A stretch of DNA of 64,000 nucleotides from Victivallales bacterium (GTDB taxonomy: Bacteria > Verrucomicrobiota > Lentisphaeria > Victivallales > UBA1829): the NCBI GenBank assembly GCA_016285345.1, contig JAEEQN010000006.1, positions 1 to 64,000 on the forward strand, given 5' to 3'. This document shows positions 17,566 to 27,780 of this stretch, piece after piece; position 1 is the first letter of the stretch; each line of letters starts with the position of its first letter. Under the pieces are notes generated by a model that was given only the letters and a program-made list of their open reading frames with translations, was not told where the DNA came from and searched no databases. The position numbers were made by a program, and so were the translations under genes.

Positions 17566-18215
17566 CAGAATCCGGCCTCCGTCAGATCGCGCATGGAAAT
17601 CGGCTTCGCGTTCTGCGCGCCGCCGTCCATGTGACGGAGCTGTTCGCAGACGTACTTGCCGATCAGATCGGTCTCGATATTTACGAGGTCGCCCGGCTTC
17701 AGGTCGTCGAGATTGGTCTCGCGCCGGGTCGTCGGGATCAGACGCACCGCGAACGTCTCGTCCGTCACGTCCGTGAGCGTGAGGGAAACACCGTTCACGC
17801 ACACGCTGCCCTTCGTCACGAAGAAGATCCGAAGCCCGGACGGCATTTCCATCCGGAGCTCATAGTCGTCGCCGACTTTCCCGAACGAAACGACCTTCAC
17901 GGCGGCGTCGACGTGTCCGCTGACCAGATGCCCGCCGAGGCGGCTGCCGAGGCTCAGCGCACGTTCCAGATTGACCCGCGCGCCGTTCTTCAGCTGCCCC
18001 AGGTTCGTCCGGTCCAGCGTCTCCTTCATCACGAAAAAAGTCAAAGCCCCGCCCGATTCCTTCTCGAACGTGAGGCACGCGCCGTTCACGGCGATGCTCT
18101 CGCCCTCCTCAAGGTCGGTCCACGGGGTATCGGGCTTCACGGTCAGACGTCCGGCCTTCGCGCCGGTTTCGCGTCCGGTCAGCACTCCGGTCTTTTCAAT
18201 CAATCCAGTAAACAT
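17565..18215 (-). CDS. ribE: Riboflavin synthase, alpha subunit
   Basis: Dismutates two 6,7-dimethyl-8-ribityllumazine molecules to riboflavin. The 216-residue protein has the classic N-terminus MFTGLIEKTG and two similar lumazine-binding halves: ESIAVNGACLT and LGGHLVSGHVD in the first and second parts, GSVCVNGVSLTLTDV and LIPTTRRETNL in the second. ATG 18215 is preceded by GAGGAG at a good distance. It starts 12 bp after ribD and overlaps the next gene by one codon edge (ATGA). No lumazine synthase (ribH) or ribBA is in this operon, so the pathway is split. Confidence 0.96.
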   Translation of the reverse strand: MFTGLIEKTGVLTGRETGAKAGRLTVKPDTPWTDLEEGESIAVNGACLTFEKESGGALTFFVMKETLDRTNLGQLKNGARVNLERALSLGSRLGGHLVSGHVDAAVKVVSFGKVGDDYELRMEMPSGLRIFFVTKGSVCVNGVSLTLTDVTDETFAVRLIPTTRRETNLDDLKPGDLVNIETDLIGKYVCEQLRHMDGGAQNAKPISMRDLTEAGF

Positions 18216-18227
18216 CAAATAATCTCC

Positions 18228-19274
18228 TCAAGATTCCGGGTACAGCGGATACGCTTCGATCCGCAGGTCGCAGCCCAGCTCCGACACACGCAGGCGGTCC
18301 AGCCGGACCGCCTCGGACAACGCGGACGGATCGGGGCCGCCCAGCACGGGACGGCCGCCGCGACCGCCGAGCAGTTTCGGCGCGATATGAAATTCAATCT
18401 TGTCGACGGCGCGGGCGCGGACCGCCGAAGCAGCCAGTTCGCCGCCGCCTTCGATCAGCAGCATGGTCACATTCTCGCGCCCGAGCCGGGCAAGAAACGC
18501 CCGCCAGTCCTCCGGCGTGTCAAGCACAACGGATTCCCAGCCATCGCCCGCGCCGGACAGGATTTCCGGGTGGTGCGTGGCGATAATCCTGCGCGGCGTC
18601 TTCAAGACGGTTCCGTCGGATGTGCGTGCCGTGAAACGGGGCGAATCGGTGCGGAACGTCTCCGCGCCCGCGAGCACCGCGTCCGAAAGGCGTCTCAGAT
18701 ACGCCACGCGTTCCCGCGCGGTTTCCGAGGTGACCCACTTGGAATCCCCGTTCGCGGCGGCGATCTTTCCGTCGAGCGTCTCGGCCATTTTCAGCAGCAC
18801 GAACGGACGGCCCGTCGTGATCCACTTGAAAAACGCCTCGTGATGGACGCGGCATTCCTCTTCCAGCACGCCGATCTCGACCGCAATTCCGGCAGAGCGC
18901 AGGATATCGACGCCGCGCCCGGCGTGTTTCGGGTTCGGGTCGAGGCACCCCACGACCACGCGCCGGATCTTATTGCGGATGATCGCATCGCAGCACGGCG
19001 GCGTGCGCCCCGTGGTGCTGCACGGTTCGAGCGTGACATAAAGATCCGCGCCCGAGGCGTCGGATTCGTGCGGCAGGTTCAGAAATGCCTCGATCTCGGC
19101 ATGCGGACCGCCGCAGCGTTTGTGATGGCCGCGTCCGATAATCCGTCCGTCGCGCACGATGACCGCGCCGACCGCCGGATTCGGGCTGGTATAGCCCGCG
19201 CCGAGTTCAGCTTCGCGCAATGCCTCGCGCATAAAAACCTGGTCGTTTCCGCCGTCCACGAAAGTCCGCTCCAT
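18228..19274 (-). CDS. ribD: Bifunctional riboflavin deaminase/reductase (RibD)
   Basis: Catalyses deamination and then side-chain reduction of the pyrimidine intermediate in riboflavin synthesis. Residues about 12-150 are the deaminase with zinc ligands in GGPHAEIEAF and EPCSTTGRTPPCCDAI. Residues about 155-345 are the NADPH-dependent reductase (FVLLKMAETLDGKIA, DAVLAGAETFRTD, LLIEGGGELAAS). ATG 19274 has no clear ribosome site; GTG 19259 lies 9 bases after a GGAG inside the first codons and is an alternative start. It is the first gene of the minus-strand operon, close behind its promoter. Confidence 0.94.
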   Translation of the reverse strand: MERTFVDGGNDQVFMREALREAELGAGYTSPNPAVGAVIVRDGRIIGRGHHKRCGGPHAEIEAFLNLPHESDASGADLYVTLEPCSTTGRTPPCCDAIIRNKIRRVVVGCLDPNPKHAGRGVDILRSAGIAVEIGVLEEECRVHHEAFFKWITTGRPFVLLKMAETLDGKIAAANGDSKWVTSETARERVAYLRRLSDAVLAGAETFRTDSPRFTARTSDGTVLKTPRRIIATHHPEILSGAGDGWESVVLDTPEDWRAFLARLGRENVTMLLIEGGGELAASAVRARAVDKIEFHIAPKLLGGRGGRPVLGGPDPSALSEAVRLDRLRVSELGCDLRIEAYPLYPES

Positions 19275-19285
19275 ACTGGTTCAAT

Positions 19286-19304
19286 CAGGCGGATGTTCCG
19301 CCTG
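19286..19304 (-). other. Hairpin in the ribD leader
   Basis: A perfect 8-bp stem with a 3-base loop (CAGGCGGA-ACA-TCCGCCTG on the minus strand) in the 5' leader, 12 bases before the annotated ribD ATG. It may be a small translational control element; nothing in the sequence names its ligand. Confidence 0.55.
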
Positions 19305-19333
19305 AGTCCGTCATTAATAAAAAGTACCCCGAA

Positions 19334-19361
19334 AATATAGCTTGTTTTTTCCCGATTGCAA
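19334..19361 (-). promoter_or_regulatory. Promoter of the ribD operon
   Basis: On the minus strand TTGCAA (19361-19356) and TATATT (19339-19334) are 16 bp apart. Transcription would begin only about 50 bases before ribD, too short a leader for an FMN riboswitch. Confidence 0.6.
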
Positions 19362-19392
19362 GACTTTTTCTCTCTTTTTTCCGCTTTGCAAT

Positions 19393-19420
19393 TGGTCTTT
19401 TCGTTTTTTCGTGCTACATT
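19393..19420 (+). promoter_or_regulatory. Possible promoter of the TSCPD gene
   Basis: TTGGTC (19393-19398) and TACATT (19415-19420) with a 16-bp spacer, divergent from the ribD promoter and about 45 bp before the TSCPD start codon. Confidence 0.45.
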
Positions 19421-19465
19421 AAGAGACCGCAACCCTTTTTTCACTTATCCCGAAAGGACTCCGCC

Positions 19466-19726
19466 ATGCACTACACCTACAAAAACAGCCCGCTCGTCTG
19501 CTCCTCCCAGATCGACATCGACATCGACAACGGCGTCATCACCAACGTGGCGTTCACGGGCGGCTGCCCCGGCAACCTCACCGCGATCGGCATCCTCGTG
19601 AAGGGCAAGACTCCGCAGGAAGTCATCGACAAGCTCGAAGGCGTCGACTGCGGCGGCAAAGGCACCTCCTGCACCGACCAGCTCGCCAAGGCGCTGAAGG
19701 AAATCCTCGCGGGAAGACTCGGCTGA
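19466..19726 (+). CDS. Small TSCPD-domain protein
   Basis: An 86-residue protein of the short, stand-alone TSCPD family. Visible hallmarks are TYKNSPLVCSSQIDIDID, FTGGCPGNLTAIG and the near-C-terminal CGGKGTSCTDQLAKAL. The family motif T-S-C-P-D reads T-S-C-T-D here. The domain is also found at the end of some B12-dependent ribonucleotide reductases; the stand-alone protein has no settled function. Three or four cysteines could hold a metal. AAAGGA precedes the ATG. It is followed after 5 bp by an unknown gene, probably in the same transcript. Confidence 0.88.
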   Translation: MHYTYKNSPLVCSSQIDIDIDNGVITNVAFTGGCPGNLTAIGILVKGKTPQEVIDKLEGVDCGGKGTSCTDQLAKALKEILAGRLG

Positions 19727-19731
19727 CGACC

Positions 19732-20346
19732 ATGCCCGCTGACAGACACGGCATCCAGCGCGACATCGAGGCGTTCCAGAACGAACTGGACAAGCTCTTC
19801 AAGCGCCCGAACGAAGCGCCCGTCTACGACACGGAACAGAAGCTCGAAGACGCTATCTCCGACAATCCGCGCTACTACCCGCCCGACCGCAGGCTCGAAC
19901 TCGCGGAGATATTCTTCGGCATCCTCGATTTCGTCTACGAACGCGCCGGGAGCGACGACGATCCGGAAGTCTTCTGCAATCCGGTCCTGCCCGGCGCGGA
20001 CCTCACACGCCTGCCCGAACCCGAAATGCTGTTCCGCTGCATGATGCCGCTGGCATGGTCGATCCGAGGCCGCTGGGTCTACCCGGAGATGAAACGCGTC
20101 ACGGACGACTTCATTTCGTCCTTCACGCACGATCAGGTCAAGCTCGTCTGGCAAATTCTGGATTTCCTGCTCGACCTCTTCCCGGACAAATCCGGTTCCT
20201 CGGCCTCCGCCGAGGTCCGCGCATACTGGCGCGAGCTCGCCGAAGCGCCCGAACGATTCCATGTGGAAACCCCGTCCGAGAAGTCGATCCTGCTCAAAGT
20301 CCTGCTGGAAGCGGCGCAGGACCACAAAATCATCCCGAAGGACTAG
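19732..20346 (+). CDS. Protein of unknown function, acidic and helical
   Basis: A 204-residue soluble protein I do not recognise. It is rich in Asp, Glu, Leu and Arg, with predicted helices and no signal peptide or membrane segment. Recognisable stretches are PPDRRLELAEIFFGILDFVYERAG and FTHDQVKLVWQILDFLLDLF. It starts 5 bp after the TSCPD gene, so the two probably share a message. Codon use matches its neighbours, which supports it as a real gene. A promoter for the next operon lies after its stop. Confidence 0.75.
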   Translation: MPADRHGIQRDIEAFQNELDKLFKRPNEAPVYDTEQKLEDAISDNPRYYPPDRRLELAEIFFGILDFVYERAGSDDDPEVFCNPVLPGADLTRLPEPEMLFRCMMPLAWSIRGRWVYPEMKRVTDDFISSFTHDQVKLVWQILDFLLDLFPDKSGSSASAEVRAYWRELAEAPERFHVETPSEKSILLKVLLEAAQDHKIIPKD

Positions 20347-20429
20347 TGCATCCTGCTTCCGTGGCTCCGTACAGCGACGATTCGTTAAGAGATATACACA
20401 AATAATCCCGAAAAACTTTGTTTCCGGGT

Positions 20430-20457
20430 TTGAAATCCCGCGTCTAAGCTATATATT
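20430..20457 (+). promoter_or_regulatory. Promoter of the FHA-ftsH operon
   Basis: TTGAAA (20430-20435) and TATATT (20452-20457) with a 16-bp spacer, 90 bp before the FHA gene. An AGGAG site (about 20531) precedes the start. Confidence 0.65.
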
Positions 20458-20547
20458 AAAAGACAACTATCGACCCAAGTCAACAATTTCGCTTCCGCGC
20501 ACCACACAGCGGATGCGATTCAATTCAAATCAGGAGTTTATCTGGAA

Positions 20548-21117
20548 ATGCCCGCTATTCCGAAATTCGTCGTGCTCAGCGAACAGCTTCGCGGTCAGAT
20601 GTTTGAACTGAAACAGGATGAGATCTCCGTCGGACGTTCCGACGAGCGCACCATCTGCCTGAAGGACCCCACCGTCAGTACGCTTCACTGCAAGATCACG
20701 CGCAACGGCGACAAGTTCGTCATCGCCGATGCCGGCTCCACCAACGGCACAAAGGTCAACGGCAACCCGCTCACCGAGGAATACGAACTGCAGAACGGCG
20801 ACATCGTCCGCATCGGCGCGTTCGAGCTGCTCTTCGACACCGAGGACAAGACCATGACCATGTCGATCCAGAAGACGCAGACCGGCATCGACATCAACGC
20901 CGCCAGCACGACCCAGACCATCAAGTCCGTCACCAGCACCGGCTTCACCGAACGCAAACAGGGCAGCGGTCTCTCCAACAAGCTCATGATTATCATCGTC
21001 GTCCTCCTCGCGCTCATCTTCCTCGCCATCCTCGGACTCTTCGTGAAGAGCTTCATGGACGGCCAGAACGCGAACGCTTTCATCCCCGCGCAGGACATCG
21101 TGACCCGGACCGTCTAA
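20548..21117 (+). CDS. FHA-domain protein with a C-terminal membrane anchor
   Basis: A 189-residue protein. Residues about 8-95 form a forkhead-associated phosphothreonine-binding domain with the conserved SVGRSDE, STLHCKI and ADAGSTNGTKVNG motifs, including the key Arg, Ser and Asn. A threonine/serine-rich linker (MSIQKTQTGIDINAASTTQT) leads to one membrane helix (LMIIIVVLLALIFLAILGLFV) near residues 148-168. The FHA domain therefore probably faces the cytosol. It stands 3 bp before ftsH, suggesting phosphorylation-dependent recruitment of a partner to the membrane protease, which is inference. No Ser/Thr kinase is in the window. Confidence 0.88.
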   Translation: MPAIPKFVVLSEQLRGQMFELKQDEISVGRSDERTICLKDPTVSTLHCKITRNGDKFVIADAGSTNGTKVNGNPLTEEYELQNGDIVRIGAFELLFDTEDKTMTMSIQKTQTGIDINAASTTQTIKSVTSTGFTERKQGSGLSNKLMIIIVVLLALIFLAILGLFVKSFMDGQNANAFIPAQDIVTRTV

Positions 21118-21120
21118 TTC

Positions 21121-23289
<2,169 letters not shown>

Positions 23290-23304
23290 CCCCGGAGCGT
23301 CCGC

Positions 23305-23607
23305 ATGACGGCCGAAACTCTCGCACCCCTGATTCGCGTCAACGAGTCAGGGGTGTTTTTGTCGTGCCATGTCCAGCCCGGCGCGAAACGCACCGCGGTC
23401 GCGGGGATCTACGGCACGGCATTGAAAATCTCGCTCGCCGCGCCGCCCGTCGACGGCAAGGCGAACAAGGAACTGTGCGTGTTTCTGGCGAAGAAACTGA
23501 ACCTGCCGAAAAGCGCCGTGTCGCTGGTCTCCGGCCAGACATCGCGCGACAAGGTCGTTTTTCTGCCGGGCGTCACGGCCGCCGCTCTCGCCGCCGCATT
23601 GGAGTAA
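23305..23607 (+). CDS. DUF167 (YggU) family protein
   Basis: A 100-residue small protein. The pattern VFLSCHVQPGAKRTAVAG, ISLAAPPVDGKANKELCVFLAKKL and VSLVSGQTSRDKVV is diagnostic for DUF167/YggU. Its role is unknown; the fold is a small alpha-beta domain. It lies between ftsH and mnmA with gaps of 15 and 3 bp. Confidence 0.93.
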   Translation: MTAETLAPLIRVNESGVFLSCHVQPGAKRTAVAGIYGTALKISLAAPPVDGKANKELCVFLAKKLNLPKSAVSLVSGQTSRDKVVFLPGVTAAALAAALE

Positions 23608-23610
23608 ACC

Positions 23611-24696
23611 ATGCCGCAAAAAGCCTCCCACGCGCCTTTCCGAAGCCTCCCCGAAGGTTCCCGTATCCTGCTGGCGTTCAGCGGCGGAGTCGATTCCGCC
23701 GTCGCGGCAGTCCTCGCGCTCCGCGCGGGCTATCAGATTACGGGCATCCATATGACGCTTCTCCCCGGCGGCGAAGAATCCCGGCGGAAAGCAGAGGAAA
23801 CCGCCGCGAAACTCGGGATCGAACTCGTCCATGCGGACTGCACGAAAGCGTTTGAACAGTCCGTTCTGCGTCCGAGCTGGGACATGTACAAATCCGGGTT
23901 CACGCCGAACCCGTGCGCCATCTGCAATCCGAAAGTCAAATTCGGCGCGCTCATGCCGCTGATGGAAAAGCACGGCTGTGCGGCGTTCGCCACGGGGCAT
24001 TATGCGAAAGCGATCGACGCCGGAGACGGCAAAACCGCCCTCGTCCGGGGTTCTTACCGCGAGAAAGACCAGTCGTATTTCCTCTTCGGACTCTCGCAGG
24101 AACAGCTCGCGCGCATCGTCTTCCCGCTCGGCGGCATGACGAAGCCCGAGGTGCGCGAGATCGCCCGCGAGCTTGGGCTTCCGAACGCCGAATCGAAGGA
24201 AAGCCAGGACGCGTGCTTCATGCCGCCGGACAAGACCGCCGCCGAGTTCCTGCATGAGCATTTCGGCGAGACCGTGCCCGGCGGGACGTTCGCCGCCGCC
24301 CCCGACGGGCGCATCCTCGGTCGGCACGACGGCATTTACGCGTACACGATCGGGCAGCGCAAGGGCACAGGCGTGGCGATGGGCGTCCCGGCGTGGGTCA
24401 GCCGCATCGACGCGACCGAAAACAAGGTCTGGCTCACGACGAATCCCGACGACCTTCTGCGCGATTCGCTCGTGTTGCCGTGCGCCCACTGGATCACCAA
24501 GCCCGCCGAAGCCGCCGAATTCCGCGCACAGGTGCAAATTCGCTACCGGTCGCGCCCCGCGGACGCCTCGGTCCTGCTCTCGCCGAACGGCGTGGTCTTT
24601 ATTAAATTCGATGCGCCGCAGCGGGCGGTCACGCCCGGACAGGCGGCCGTCATCTACGACGGGGAAACTCTCCTCGGCGGAGGCTGGATCCCTTAA
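23611..24696 (+). CDS. mnmA: tRNA-specific 2-thiouridylase MnmA
   Basis: Puts sulfur on U34 of Lys, Glu and Gln tRNAs using ATP and a persulfide relay. The 361-residue protein has the PP-loop SGGVDSA (24-30), a first catalytic cysteine in NPCAICN (C102) and the second in KESQDACFMP (C202), the GHYAK block and the GQRKGTG segment. The C-terminal beta-barrel (AQVQIRYRS... VTPGQAAVIY) is complete. GGAG precedes the ATG and overlaps the upstream stop region. The TAA is followed immediately by a palindromic repeat element. Confidence 0.96.
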   Translation: MPQKASHAPFRSLPEGSRILLAFSGGVDSAVAAVLALRAGYQITGIHMTLLPGGEESRRKAEETAAKLGIELVHADCTKAFEQSVLRPSWDMYKSGFTPNPCAICNPKVKFGALMPLMEKHGCAAFATGHYAKAIDAGDGKTALVRGSYREKDQSYFLFGLSQEQLARIVFPLGGMTKPEVREIARELGLPNAESKESQDACFMPPDKTAAEFLHEHFGETVPGGTFAAAPDGRILGRHDGIYAYTIGQRKGTGVAMGVPAWVSRIDATENKVWLTTNPDDLLRDSLVLPCAHWITKPAEAAEFRAQVQIRYRSRPADASVLLSPNGVVFIKFDAPQRAVTPGQAAVIYDGETLLGGGWIP

Positions 24697-24793
24697 GGAG
24701 GACAAGTCCTCCACTTGGGCAGTGCGTGGCTCCGCTCGCGCACGGGGGAGGACAAGTCCTCCACTGCGGAAGTGTCCGGCTTCGCTCGGACAC
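24697..24793 (+). repeat. Composite palindromic repeat element downstream of mnmA
   Basis: Begins on the base after the mnmA stop. Order: palindrome GGAGGACAAGTCCTCC (24697-24712); a 22-bp hairpin GTGCGTG...CGCGCAC (24722-24743); the same GGAGGAC palindrome again (24747-24762); and a second 22-bp hairpin GTGTCCG...CGGACAC (24772-24793). The alternating layout recurs at 60169-60257. It lies between convergent genes and could act as a bidirectional transcript end. Confidence 0.88.
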
Positions 24794-24804
24794 GTGAAAC
24801 AGTT

Positions 24805-26631
24805 TTATGCCTGCGGCTTTTGTTGAGGAGAATCGCTGCTGACCGCGATTACGGCGGCACGACCGAAGACATCCGACGGCGTACTGGACAGCACCACGAC
24901 GCGGCGTTCACCGTCGATCTCGTATTCGCGGACGATCGTTCTGCCCGTGTCGAACGCCTCGCGCACGGCCTTGCCCGCGTCGATGTCCTGGAGCCACGGC
25001 ACGGAAGTGATATTCCTCCACGGGACCTCGACCGTCTGCTCCATCTCGCCGTACTGCATGTGATAGTCGATGATGCGGCCTTCGCGGTCCGTCACCAGCA
25101 CGCGCACCGGCAGGGATTCATAGACTTTTTCCGCCAGGTTGCGTCTTCTGCGGCGCGCACGGATGGAAAGCAGTGTAATGAGCGCCAGTCCGCCCAGCAC
25201 GGCGGCGTTCGCCGCGAGCAGAGCGAAGATGCGCTTTTTCGTCCAGGTGGGGTACACCCTCATCCGCGGCGCTTTTTTTGTGGTCGTGTTCGCCACGATC
25301 ACGTTCTCCTGGAAATCATCCAGACGATCCAGACGGTAACGCTTCTGCGCCGCCTCGTTGAGCCAGAGATCGTCGCTCTCCGGGATGGTCATCGGGATGT
25401 TCTGCCGCGATGCCTCAATCGGGGCTTTTTCAAGCTCTTCCAGCAGGTCGCCGACCTGAACCGCGAGTTTCTTCATGGAACGGCAGAAGCCTCCGACCGC
25501 GTTTTTCCGCGTCGGCGGCGTATCGGCGAAGATCGGGCACGCGTCGAAGTCGGCGGGCAGCCATTCCACGGGGTCAAGCCCCCACTCGAACGAGGACAGC
25601 GATACGATGACCGTGTCCGGCTGGGCCTCCGCCTGAACCGCCGCGCGGAACGCCTCGATCTCCTTACCGGGGACCTCGGCAAGCGACGGATACTGCTGAC
25701 GCATCGTCCGGGAATAGTCCCCGGGCACGAAATCGGACGGCGTGACGGAATCCGGAAGCAGGACGGTCTTCAGTGTCTTCCCGGGGCCGAGCATATCGCG
25801 GAGCGCCGCCTCTTTCTTTTCGTCCCAGTTCATGCGGGACGCCAGCAGCACGATCTTCTTCGTATTGGGGAACGCCCGAAGCGCCAGATCCACGTTCGGC
25901 CACGGGTCCGCAGGGTGCACGATCGCGAAGTTATTGAGTTCCTTTCGTTCCGAATCCCTTGTATCGGTGTACGTGCGGAGTTTTTCATCGAACGAGCTCA
26001 CGCCCGCGAACACCACGGCGAGCTCGCCGTTCAGGTTTTTCGTTTTGAAATCGATGCCGTAATCCCCGTCGAGCAAATTCGCGATCGACGAGGCGATCAC
26101 GTCGGACGCGACGACGATCACGGCACTGTACTGACCTTTCGCCTCGTATAACTTTCTGAATTCATCGTCGGGGAGAACCACGCTGCTATGGAATGAGTTT
26201 TCGATCCGAACGGGGATCACTTCCGTTTCGTTCAGGAAAGACGGATGCACATACATCATCTCCCGTTCCTCGGGGAGCATGGAGAAAACGTCGGGATCCT
26301 CAATGTCCTCCCACCAGTTTTCGCCGAATTGTTCGGCGATCCTGTCCAGCTTCGCCTGTTTCCTCACCTTGCGTTCCGGCTCCGTCTCGCGCCATTTCCG
26401 CATGAGCTCGCGGTATTCCGCCTCATGCTGATCACGCACTTCCGCCAGCCCCTCCATGAATTCCTCCTGGGCACGAGGTCCGGCTTCGGCGGGGAACAGA
26501 ATCAGGACGCGCCTGAATTCCGGCGGTTCAGGCAGCAGATCCGCTCTCGCGGGCATGCCGCAATCGAATAAGGACCGGCCGGTCATCAGCACGGCACAAA
26601 ACAAAAACAGTTTGAAAAGCAGACGTTTCAA
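24805..26631 (-). CDS. Orphan membrane sensor: periplasmic domain, one membrane helix, PAS-like domain, no output domain
   Basis: A 608-residue protein. TTG 26631 is chosen because AGGAG (26643-26639) is 7 bases upstream; the ATG at 26637 is only 1 base from it. The start MKRLLFKLFLFCAVLMTG is a signal peptide. Residues about 30-460 are a periplasmic domain with the look of an ABC-type substrate-binding sensor (VLILFPAEAG, SAVIVVASDVIASSI, TKKIVLLASRM). One membrane helix (FALLAANAAVLGGLALITLL) precedes a basic stretch and a PAS-like domain (RVLVTDREGRIIDYH). The protein then ends with no kinase, GGDEF or other output. It has its own strong promoter. Partners are unknown. Confidence 0.72.
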   Translation of the reverse strand: MKRLLFKLFLFCAVLMTGRSLFDCGMPARADLLPEPPEFRRVLILFPAEAGPRAQEEFMEGLAEVRDQHEAEYRELMRKWRETEPERKVRKQAKLDRIAEQFGENWWEDIEDPDVFSMLPEEREMMYVHPSFLNETEVIPVRIENSFHSSVVLPDDEFRKLYEAKGQYSAVIVVASDVIASSIANLLDGDYGIDFKTKNLNGELAVVFAGVSSFDEKLRTYTDTRDSERKELNNFAIVHPADPWPNVDLALRAFPNTKKIVLLASRMNWDEKKEAALRDMLGPGKTLKTVLLPDSVTPSDFVPGDYSRTMRQQYPSLAEVPGKEIEAFRAAVQAEAQPDTVIVSLSSFEWGLDPVEWLPADFDACPIFADTPPTRKNAVGGFCRSMKKLAVQVGDLLEELEKAPIEASRQNIPMTIPESDDLWLNEAAQKRYRLDRLDDFQENVIVANTTTKKAPRMRVYPTWTKKRIFALLAANAAVLGGLALITLLSIRARRRRRNLAEKVYESLPVRVLVTDREGRIIDYHMQYGEMEQTVEVPWRNITSVPWLQDIDAGKAVREAFDTGRTIVREYEIDGERRVVVLSSTPSDVFGRAAVIAVSSDSPQQKPQA

Positions 26632-26686
26632 ATCCATTCTCCTGAACAGAATCCGGAAATCCGGTTTTCCGATTTATACAGAGAAT

Positions 26687-26715
26687 ATTATACTATCAAC
26701 TCAGTGTAAAATCAA
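26687..26715 (-). promoter_or_regulatory. Promoter of the orphan sensor gene
   Basis: On the minus strand TTGATT (26715-26710) and a perfect TATAAT (26692-26687) are 17 bp apart, about 50 bp before the sensor start. Confidence 0.68.
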
Positions 26716-26752
26716 GCAAAACGGACTATTTTTCGAGGAAAAAGAGACGGAA

Positions 26753-27601
26753 TTACGGTTTCTCCTCAGTCTCCGGCTTTGTCTCTCCGGCTTTGCCTCC
26801 AGCCTCATCCTTCTTCACGATATAGATGTCCTTTTCGTTCAGCGCGGCGTCCATCGGGGACACGTCCGACTCCTTGAAAAGCTCCGCGATCGGGAGCTTG
26901 TTCTGCTTCGCGAGCAGAGCGAACGCCTTCGCATAGAACAGCGCTCCGCGGAAACTGATGTGGCAGCGGTCGGACCTGCCCTGCGGATAGTTTGGATATT
27001 CGCCGGGTTTCAGCTCCAGATACAGCAGCGTGCCCTTCTTCTCCCCGGCGGCGTTCAGCTCTTTGTCGGCATACGCGTACAGGTCGACCAGATCGCATTT
27101 CGTCTCGGCGGCGACCTCGCGCGCGGACTGCAGATAGGGATTCAGGAATCCGGCGGGCTTCAGCGAGCCGTTTTCCAGGTAGATGCCGAACGGGATGGAC
27201 GTGGCAATCACGGGGATGCCGCCCGCCTTGCGCACATCCTCCACGAACCCCTTCATGTTCTCCTTGTACTCGGTCTTCGGGTCGGTGTAGCGCTCCGGCT
27301 TGTCCTTCGTGCCGTCGTTGTGCCCGAACTGAATGATCACGAAGTCGCCCTTCTTGACCTCCTTGAGCAGATTCTCCCAGCGTTTTTCCGCCTTGAAGCT
27401 CTTTGTGGAGCGCCCGCCGATGGAACGGTTCTTCACGGTCACGCCGTCCTTCACGAGTTCCTGCATGCGCTGTCCCCAGCCCTGCTGCGGCGCGTCCTTG
27501 CCGCGGTAGGTCATCATGGTGGAATCGCCCGCCATGTGGATATCGGCGGCGGCGAGCGTGAACACGGCGGAAGCGAAGACGGCGGCAAGCAGTTTTTTCA
27601 T
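26753..27601 (-). CDS. Secreted SGNH-type esterase, similar to rhamnogalacturonan acetylesterase
   Basis: A 282-residue secreted hydrolase. Signal peptide MKKLLAAVFASAVFTLAAA. The SGNH blocks are all visible: GDSTMM with the nucleophile Ser27, the Gly block NRSIGGRSTKSF, the Asn block IQFGHND, and a C-terminal D-R-C-H (SDRCHISF) giving the Asp-His pair. This set matches CE12/RhgT-type enzymes that remove acetyl groups from pectic glycans. The C-terminal tail is Lys/Glu-rich. ATG 27601 follows AGGAG at 7 bases. It lies past the terminator of the sugar importer operon on the same strand, so it is probably transcribed on its own. Confidence 0.85.
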   Translation of the reverse strand: MKKLLAAVFASAVFTLAAADIHMAGDSTMMTYRGKDAPQQGWGQRMQELVKDGVTVKNRSIGGRSTKSFKAEKRWENLLKEVKKGDFVIIQFGHNDGTKDKPERYTDPKTEYKENMKGFVEDVRKAGGIPVIATSIPFGIYLENGSLKPAGFLNPYLQSAREVAAETKCDLVDLYAYADKELNAAGEKKGTLLYLELKPGEYPNYPQGRSDRCHISFRGALFYAKAFALLAKQNKLPIAELFKESDVSPMDAALNEKDIYIVKKDEAGGKAGETKPETEEKP

Positions 27602-27640
27602 TGGTGAACTCCTGAAACAGTATTTGACGATTTGTCCGAT

Positions 27641-27669
27641 ACCATACACCAGAAACATCTGAAATACAA
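27641..27669 (-). promoter_or_regulatory. Possible promoter of the SGNH esterase gene
   Basis: TTGTAT (27669-27664) and TATGGT (27646-27641) on the minus strand, 17 bp apart. The match is weak, but the gene follows a terminator and needs its own promoter. Confidence 0.38.
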
Positions 27670-27691
27670 CCTCGAAACAGGAAAAAAGGCG

Positions 27692-27726
27692 CGAAAAAAC
27701 CGGGAAAGCACTGGGCCTTCCCGGTT
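27692..27726 (-). terminator. Rho-independent terminator after the sugar importer operon
   Basis: On the minus strand a 9-bp stem AACCGGGAA / TTCCCGGTT (27726-27718 with 27706-27698) with an 11-base loop is followed by a T-run. It sits 55 bp after the ytfQ-like stop. Confidence 0.82.
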
Positions 27727-27780
27727 CGGGATCAATGCTGAGGAACCGGAAACCGGTTCGTTCAAGCCGTCTTCAGCCGA

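Noticed and set aside
19275-19361. FMN riboswitch before ribD
   Set aside because: The leader after the promoter is only about 50 bases and lacks the conserved multi-branched core.
24697-24793. Ordinary rho-independent terminator after mnmA
   Set aside because: The hairpins lack a T-run and match copies elsewhere in order and sequence, so a repeat element is the better call, although it may still end transcripts.
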